Shown here one piece after another: positions 57,401-64,000 of a stretch of DNA of 64,000 bases. The stretch's first letter is position 1, and every line of letters starts with the position of its first letter. The notes beneath the pieces are model-generated. The model searched no databases. It was given only the letters and a program-made list of their open reading frames with translations, and had not been told where the DNA came from. Origin of the DNA: Cryptomeria japonica (lineage: Eukaryota; Streptophyta; Pinopsida; Cupressales; Cupressaceae); contig NC_081411.1 in the NCBI RefSeq assembly GCF_030272615.1, forward strand, positions 829,366,897 through 829,430,896. The letters run 5' to 3'. A program made the translations under genes and the position numbers.

Positions 57401-58588
57401 CTAGGTCGGGCCCAAAAGTGGGTCCGACTAAATTTTTTCTTGTTTTCATGCAATCGACCTTTGATATGCCTCACAAACCTTAAAAATACCTCTGGAATTG
57501 ATCACCACCATTTTCGGATCATTAAACGGAGTTTTGCAACTTTCAGGCACTTGCGCCACATTTTCACATTCAATCGCAAAGACGTAATTTTCCATCTGGT
57601 CAAAACACCTTTTTGGACTTCGCAAACTCACAGTCGTGTAGTTTAATATACAAACATGAACACTACCAATCAGTTTCTCAAGACAAATCCCGAGTGAAGA
57701 AATATTAATGGTCAAAGATGACCAACTGGCTTAAAGTCAATGCGTAGGGAACTTATGATGCCTTTCTTAAAAATATAAAACGATCTCCGTAGACCCTCAA
57801 ATCTGAGGCATAGGTACCATGAAGTATTGATCAAAACTTAGAATACTTAGTTCGACCAAAAGACTGACTGGGTGCAAATGGTGCGCTCATGAAAATAGCA
57901 ACTTTAACTGATTTAGCAATGAAAGTACGAAACACTGAATAAGGTGGCTCAAGAAACCCTTTTGAAAACAAATCAAATGGATTGGCAGGAGCTTGAAATT
58001 TGAAACATAGCTTGTCTTTTATACCAGCAATATCCTAGAAAAAACATTCTGACATGAAATTCACTGGGGCATCTTTTACAAATGTGCAAAGCTAGGCTCT
58101 GACTAGCTGTCGAAACAAGGACTTGTGGAAACCATAAACTGCAAACAGATTGAGCTTACCAAACTGAGCAAATGGATTCATAGGGACTTTAAATTTTGCA
58201 TGTTGACTCACATTTATACATAGAATTTAGTGAACTTTTAATTTCACCATGACGATCAACATGGAAAAAAGTCACAGGAGCTCAAAGTAGGCTACTTAAT
58301 AAAATCTACATTTGCACCTATGATGCACTTTAAGCTCACCCCTTGAAATGGGTACCTGACAAACTGATCCAAATTGAAATATGAAAGTTTCAAATCACTT
58401 CATAGGCTGAATGAAAGGTATAGGACACATTTCCCAAGCCTTACCCTTTGATAATTAATTGGCTCCATTTTACCCTCTTTCTAACTAGGCCACCTGAATG
58501 AGATTAGGTGCCTTTCTGAAAATGAAATAGCAAAATTTTGAAATGGGCTTCTCAAATTACTCAAATTTAATGAGTCCCAATAGAATGT
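54420..58588. other. Unassigned intergenic sequence
   Basis: There is no convincing gene in 4.2 kb; the open frames are short and carry no motif I recognise. It starts with the copia-4 target duplication. It includes a second TGCCACGTGGCA palindrome (55691-55702), two about 45-bp repeats with CCTCGAGAATCG and GGGGTCCAC (56059-56101 and 56117-56162), and a set of degenerate CATTTGTTTGAA-type repeats (56575-56960). The CG-rich stretch 55680-56170 has the style of a regulatory LTR part, but no LTR ends were found. Confidence 0.5.
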
Positions 58589-59774
58589 TGTTGGGAATAT
58601 ATGTTCTACATTTTCCTTTATGGATGTGTATTTCCTTCCTTGTTGTCTTATTGGACTTCTAAACGCCTTTGCTTTGATGATTTACACATATTTATTGTGA
58701 TTTACTGCATCTTCGGGTGTTATTATGTGAGTTTGAGTGTATTTTTGTGCATGGCTGTGTGAAGGAGGTGCAGGGATTTGATGTTAGATTTCATCTATGT
58801 GACTTGGTGATTCCAATTTTATGTATTCATAGCCTTATTTTTCCTTCCACACCTCTTGGGAGTGTTATTGGTCCATTTTGTTGTTAGGAAAAATGGTGTC
58901 TCAACCTTGCATTTACATGAAGTTACTATTTATAGTAATTTTTTATTTGAGCACAAAATTGTGTGAAATCCTCCCTGAAGCTTTTTGTTGGACAGATAAG
59001 CATTCTAGTAAAGTTACGTCACAAGATCATAACTAGTTTTGAAGATATTAAATTTTCCATTTTGGAGGGGTGCAATGAAAGGTTTAAATTTAATTTTGAG
59101 GAATTTAGAGGCATGTAAATGCCTTGAAAAGTGGGAATAAGTGGAATAGTGTCTTATGAGGAAATAGAGAACTTCACAAGCTTTTTGTCGCTTCAAAGGG
59201 TTCGTCAATAGGACACACGGTTCTCAAGTTATGGCCTCTGGAAGTTTGTACTCTTGAAATAGGAAATAAAATACATCAGACACATGAATGAGTTGTAAAA
59301 AAGAGGGACACATGTTGATGTGTGTTTTAACATGTCATATGGCATCTAGAAGGGAGATAAGGTTGGCTACACCTTATTGGGTGGTTTTAGCCTATGGTTT
59401 TGTAATACCGTTTGACGATTTCTTGTATTGTATCTCCTATATATGAGGTGCATGAGATATAGGTTATGTGTAATAGTATTACAGCTATTGAGTTACCTCT
59501 AAATCTTTGATTAGTGGTACTCCTGCAAAAAGATTTCTCTGCAAGTATATTGTATTCTATTTTTTATTGCTGAATAATATATTGGGTGGCTTTTAGAATG
59601 TGGGCTTTTTCTCCCGAAAGGGTTTTCCCCACATAAATCACTGTGTTATGGTTTGAATGATATTATGTCTATTTCTTTTTTTTTGTAACTATTGTGATGA
59701 TCTATAAAATTTTTTGCATTACACTCCTCTCAAGGTTAGTGTAGGAAGTTATTTTGCTACTTAAATTCCTTACA
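58589..59774 (+). repeat. LTR-like block (possible solo LTR)
   Basis: It starts TGTTGGGAATATATG and ends CCTTACA. It has the paired TCTCCCGAAAGGGTTTTCCC module (about 59609-59631) that sits near the end of copia-1's LTR, and a similar CCTTACA end. No primer site, polypurine tract or target duplication was found (flanks AATGT and TTTGT differ), so the boundaries are tentative. Confidence 0.45.
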
Positions 59775-61047
59775 TTTGTGAGCCTATGTGCAAAACTTGG
59801 CAGTTTCGTCACTTGGTTTGTTTGTTTTCCTTTTTTTTTTTTTTTTTTTCTTATTGCCCTTGATGCACTGCACAAGAGGGCATATATGCCATTGAAAGGA
59901 TTGGATGCACCATTATGCACCTTATATATGCTAATTTGGTCCTTGGATGTGTTGCTCTGACCATTAGACGTGTCAGACTGCCCTATATTTCCAAATTGTC
60001 AATGTTTGCTCATGTAGGTCACTTTTTTCAGATTTGGGGCTTGTACCAGAGATTTTTTTTGATTTTTTTGACGATCTCAAAGGTCTGTTTGACTTGATAT
60101 TGTTCATTTCATGTTCTATTTTATCTCTAGTAAGATGATTTGTACCTTACCATTCAGGGTTATGTGTATGCATTGATTTGTTTCAACAAGAGGATGAATG
60201 CCTTGATGTTGAGAGATGATTTTATGAGAGCTCCAGTGAGAGGATTGTGCCTCACTATGGAGGATTTATTTGGCTATGTATGAGTAGGAGGAATGAAGGT
60301 CTTACGCATGTTTATTGTTATGCTTTTGTTAGTGAAGTCTCTTGTTTTAAGTGATGGTCTCATGGTTGATATTGTTCTTCAATAGTATTAGTGATGTTGT
60401 GATTATGGATTATTTTTATGTTGGACCTTCATGATGTTATTGTGGTGTCTTTGTGGTTTATATTTCACCCTAAGGTCTTGGTCTATGGTTAGGGAGAGTG
60501 GGCTCTTGCATGTGTGGACCAGGGTCATGAGCAATAAACCACTAGGGTCTAGACCAGCCAAGGAACCACATGAAGAGATTTCCTTTGTAATGACAAGTGA
60601 AAACCTTAATAATGGATTAGTAGGTTTGGGTAAGTAGGAATTCACTTAATGAATATAATGAAATTGGTTTTTGGTTCCCTGCCTCATAGACCTTGAGTAT
60701 AGACTCGAGATGACCTTGGGAAGACTGTTGGTGCAATAAACCAAACTCCCTTGATTGGCTCCAAGGTTGAGACAGTTCCACATGTCTATCAGGGTGTGTC
60801 TTGCCCCCCTTCTATTTTATGGATGGCATGTGATGAAACTCTTTCCCTACATGTGTCCATTTTCCTTATGCCACGATTGTTGATTATGCCTCTCGAAGTT
60901 TATTGTTTTTTATTCAACCTTGTGATATGATTTTATTTTGTTATTGGTTATCTCATGGATGTCATGTTGAGTCCCTTGGGTTTTAGTGTCAACCTAGGTC
61001 TAGAGTATGAGTTGGAACCTTATGTCATCTCCTAGCATGGGCGGTGG
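59775..61047. other. Unassigned intergenic sequence
   Basis: There is no gene-like reading frame. A run of 19 T lies at 59831-59849. The remainder is T-rich on the plus strand and resembles non-coding retrotransposon DNA, without identifiable ends. Confidence 0.45.
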
Positions 61048-61776
61048 TGTTGGGAAAATGGTGTTGTACACTTTGAATAATAATGTTTCATTATTGTATT
61101 ATTTTATTATTGTGTGATGTGGACATGGAATTATATTGTAATATCATATTGTATTATTTCACCTAGGAGCACCTAGATGGATGTACAACATGTAGAGATT
61201 CCCTTGGAATATTCTTGTAACCACTTGATGAGTTGTATTGACACATTGGTATTATTATCTTATATTTATTTAATATTGGGGAATGTAATTGGGATGAAGT
61301 ATCCAATATTAAATGTGGGTCAAGGGTAGGTAGGAAAAATATTATATTTTATTGTCACATGGTTTTGGGCACATGGTTTTGATGTAATACCACTTGGTGG
61401 TTTTGTGGGATCTTGTGTTTATAAAAGCACAACAAGGTAGTTGATTGGGTTGGTCAGTAAGCTAGGTTAGTATTTGTGAAGGAAGCATGGCATGAGATGT
61501 GTGGATTCATGCTTGGTCACAAGGAGTGCTTGTTGATGGTTGGGTTTCAGAAGCTTTCCATAGTTGTATTGTAATGGACGCATTGCTTATAATACATGGT
61601 GGATGATGCTTTTGGAGGCTGGGTTTTTCCCTCATGAGGGTTTTCCTAAGATATATCTTATGTCACATTTTCATGGGTATGTTGTCTATTCTTTGCATGT
61701 GGATTCTATGAGTTTATTTTGTTGAGATGTAAATTATGTGAAATTGTCAAAATGTTGGCTGCAAGTTTCCTTTCAA
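61048..61776 (+). repeat. Copia-type 5' LTR of a further element
   Basis: It starts TGTTGGGAAAATGG and ends TTTCCTTTCA, followed by a primer-binding site. It contains the module TTTTTCCCTCATGAGGGTTTTC (about 61625-61645) typical of the LTR end region here. The element would continue to the right. No gag was recognised in the next 2.2 kb, so the internal part is lost, replaced or non-coding. Confidence 0.65.
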
Positions 61777-61778
61777 GT

Positions 61779-61790
61779 GGTATTAGAGCT
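61779..61790 (+). other. Primer-binding site after the 61048 LTR
   Basis: TGGTATTAGAGC, one C-to-T change from the tRNA-Met consensus, lies two bases after the LTR end. Confidence 0.75.
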
Positions 61791-64000
61791 ATTAGTTTAA
61801 TGGTGTTTATAACCCTAGTTGGAATCCATGAAAGGATGAAAGAATGAAAAGACAAGGCAAGATATATGGTTTTACAAGTTGTTATTGGAGATCTATGTTA
61901 TTTGGGTTTGTTGTTATGATGGGTTGTTTGCAAATTTGGGTTTGGAATAATTTCGGTCAATCTAGGGCATCATTGAAATATGATTTGAATGAGGATTATG
62001 GGGTTGAGATTTCATAAATGGCCCCATGGAACAAAACAAACCTCATGGATGGATTCAAGTTGGTTGGGAGATGAAAAAATGATATATAATTGCCTTGTTT
62101 TGTCATAGTTGAAAAAATGGCAAAATTTTTTTAGTACCACAACCATCAAATTTGTGACAATCATCTGCAAAATAAAATCAAATAAAATTTTTCCCATCAG
62201 CAAAAAAATATTCGTACTTGCAAAAAACTAAAAGTTGGAGGTGCAATTTTAAAAAATCGGATGTCAAAAAAAAATTAAAAATATATTTATTGGGGGGTGC
62301 AGGGCCACTACCTCCCACACCCCTGTAGGCTGCCGTTGACAACAACAGGTAGTGTGGTACCTGCAGGTACCTACAATACTTATTGCAAGGCCCACAGTAT
62401 GATGTCGGCGCAGCGGGAGGGTTCTCACCACCGGTGGTCCCCACTGCCACCTTTGCCCATGCATAATGCACTTTAAACAAAAAAAAATGCCACATATATA
62501 TATATATATAAAATAAAATCTGTCATTATTAATGTTTTACAATTTTGTAATGTTTCATTTGAAGTTTATTAAATAATATTTGTAAAATGTTGAAAGTGCC
62601 ACATAAAATTAAATAATTGCCACATATTTTATTGTTGTTGGGAGGTGTGGGGTTCGACTAGTGGGCCCCACCTAGGAAAATAAATGTAGGAAAAATTGGA
62701 ATTCAGACTTTGAAAAAAAAATGATTAATTTTTAAGTTCATGTGATTTCCATATAGCAAAATTGGGCTTTTTCTTCCAACTGACATAACTTTCACCTGGG
62801 GAGTCCGTTTTTCGACTTATGATTTTTGGAGAGGTGATTCTGAGCACTACCATTTGGTATAGGTTTGGTTCAGTGATTTTGTTGTTTTGATATGTTTTGG
62901 GAGCCGAGAAACCTGATATTCTCCTTGATGTAGTTTTGGTCATATCTTTTGCATGCGGAATTAGTTTTTCAATTTCGAATAGGCATTGTAGAGGGTGTTT
63001 AGTGTACTTTAGTTTGGTGTTGTTATTGTATCAGTTTGATGAGTATGAATAGGTTTATATGTTGTTCTTTCTTTGAGGACATGATTGGACTCGGTTTGAG
63101 ACTTGGAGTTTTATATGGGTGACAGTTGGATGCAGGTGATGATTATGGTGTCATGGGTATGCAGGTACATGTTTTGCATTAACACGACATAGTCATGATT
63201 GTGGTGGTTTGGTTTGATATTAGGAGGTTGTTATTATCTCCTTGATGCTTATTTAGTTCCTTTGACTATGGTACTAGTTTGTGGACATGTTTGGAAAATC
63301 AAGTCGGATGGTGATTTGGTATTTGAGTCATGGTTGTCTACATGGATTATTCTCTTTGATATCTTAGTTTGTAGTTTACTAATGTGATGATGAGTTTGAA
63401 TGTTCAGTGATTGGATCTATGAGTTATGCAAGTTGTGGATTAGCTACCCATTCACTTGTAGTGGGATGGTTCAAATGTGGACTTTCTATATCCACTAGGT
63501 TTGATTCATTGTGGTGCATACTCCTTAGTTGACCTTGTCTGTGGTCATTTGTGCATTGGTATGGTTGTTTTGAGATGAGAGGATGGATGATGTTATAGTA
63601 CTCGGATAGTTGGTATGGAGCTTGTAGCATGTATTTGATCATGATGTCATGATAGCTTGGTTATTTATTTGATTACACTTTTAGTGGTAGCTTTTGACAG
63701 TGATGAGTTGACAGTGTAGGATTTATTCCTGATTGGTGGTTTGTTGGTTGTGGTTGTATCTTCTTGAGATGGAGTTCATGGTTTACTTGTTATTATTGAC
63801 ATCTCAGTTGATGTGTGTAGACCTAGATGTGCTTCATTTAGGAGATAGTTTATCACAATGCTATGGAGAGCTTGGTATCATGGTTGAGTGGGAGCTTGTA
63901 GTAGTGATGTCTTTTCACCATGTTGGTTGGTGGATTATCTTCTTTGTGTGCAGAAGTTAGAGGGTGCCTTAGATCCTATTGTTGCAGAAGGGTTCTCTTG
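61791..64000. other. Internal or intergenic sequence without recognisable genes
   Basis: No gag or pol motif is seen in either strand. A local GC-rich island lies at 62285-62465 inside AT-rich DNA, and a short AT dinucleotide run at 62494-62510. From about 62700 to the end the plus strand is T/G-rich. If the 61048 LTR belongs to an element, this would be the non-coding interior of a pol-less derivative. Confidence 0.4.

Noticed and set aside
57232-57715. Two overlapping minus-strand frames as a possible host gene
   Set aside because: Short, no motif, no start or splice context; I could not link them to a family.
62178-62495. 105-codon minus-strand frame in the GC-rich island
   Set aside because: Openness comes from local base composition; low-complexity ends and no motif.

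Overview
This window looks like nuclear intergenic DNA of a seed plant with a large, repeat-rich genome. A gymnosperm such as a conifer fits best, but that is an inference from style: old nested LTR retrotransposons, no recognisable host gene, AT-rich filler, and retrotransposon genes broken by many TAG stops. I found no tRNA, rRNA, CRISPR or bacterial feature. Almost everything that can be assigned is Ty1/copia or Ty3/gypsy sequence, and several insertions are fixed by 5-bp target-site duplications (TSDs).

Layout. 1-13019: the 3' end of a copia element (copia-1: RT C-terminus and RNase H, then its 3' LTR). That LTR is split by a gypsy chromovirus (gypsy-1, 1627-9555, TSD CCCCG/CCCCA). The 3' end of gypsy-1 plus its flank was then tandemly duplicated (7268-10035 and 10036-about 12867). 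13020-14806: a decayed unknown coding remnant and an LTR-like start. 14807-30804: a complete 16-kb minus-strand copia element (copia-2, perfect TSD GTTGC). Its gag is split by a second minus-strand LTR element (20570-28341). This inner element carries no pol. It encodes a coiled-coil protein with five zinc knuckles, and a separate, once about 1,100-codon reading frame of unknown function. It is the most interesting object in the window.

30805-46606: an old plus-strand gypsy element (gypsy-2: gag, protease, RT, RNase H, integrase). It is interrupted by two solo LTRs (31733-32561, TSD GTGGT/GTGGC; 35496-36764, TSD GGTTA) and by a minus-strand gag-only copia derivative with 2.2-kb LTRs (37225-44298, TSD GAGAT/TAGAT). 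46607-54419: a complete plus-strand copia element (copia-4, TSD TATAT) with gag-pol in order gag, protease, integrase, RT, RNase H. 54420-64000: mostly unassigned AT-rich sequence with an LTR-like block (58589-59774) and a 5' LTR plus primer-binding site (61048-61790).

No element looks autonomous now. Every pol has stops or frameshifts, and catalytic residues are changed in all three integrases that can be judged well. The genes cooperate only in the retrotransposon sense: gag for particles, pol for copying and integration. The two pol-less elements would have needed pol from relatives such as copia-2, with which they share the tRNA-Met type primer site, polypurine-tract style and LTR-end modules.
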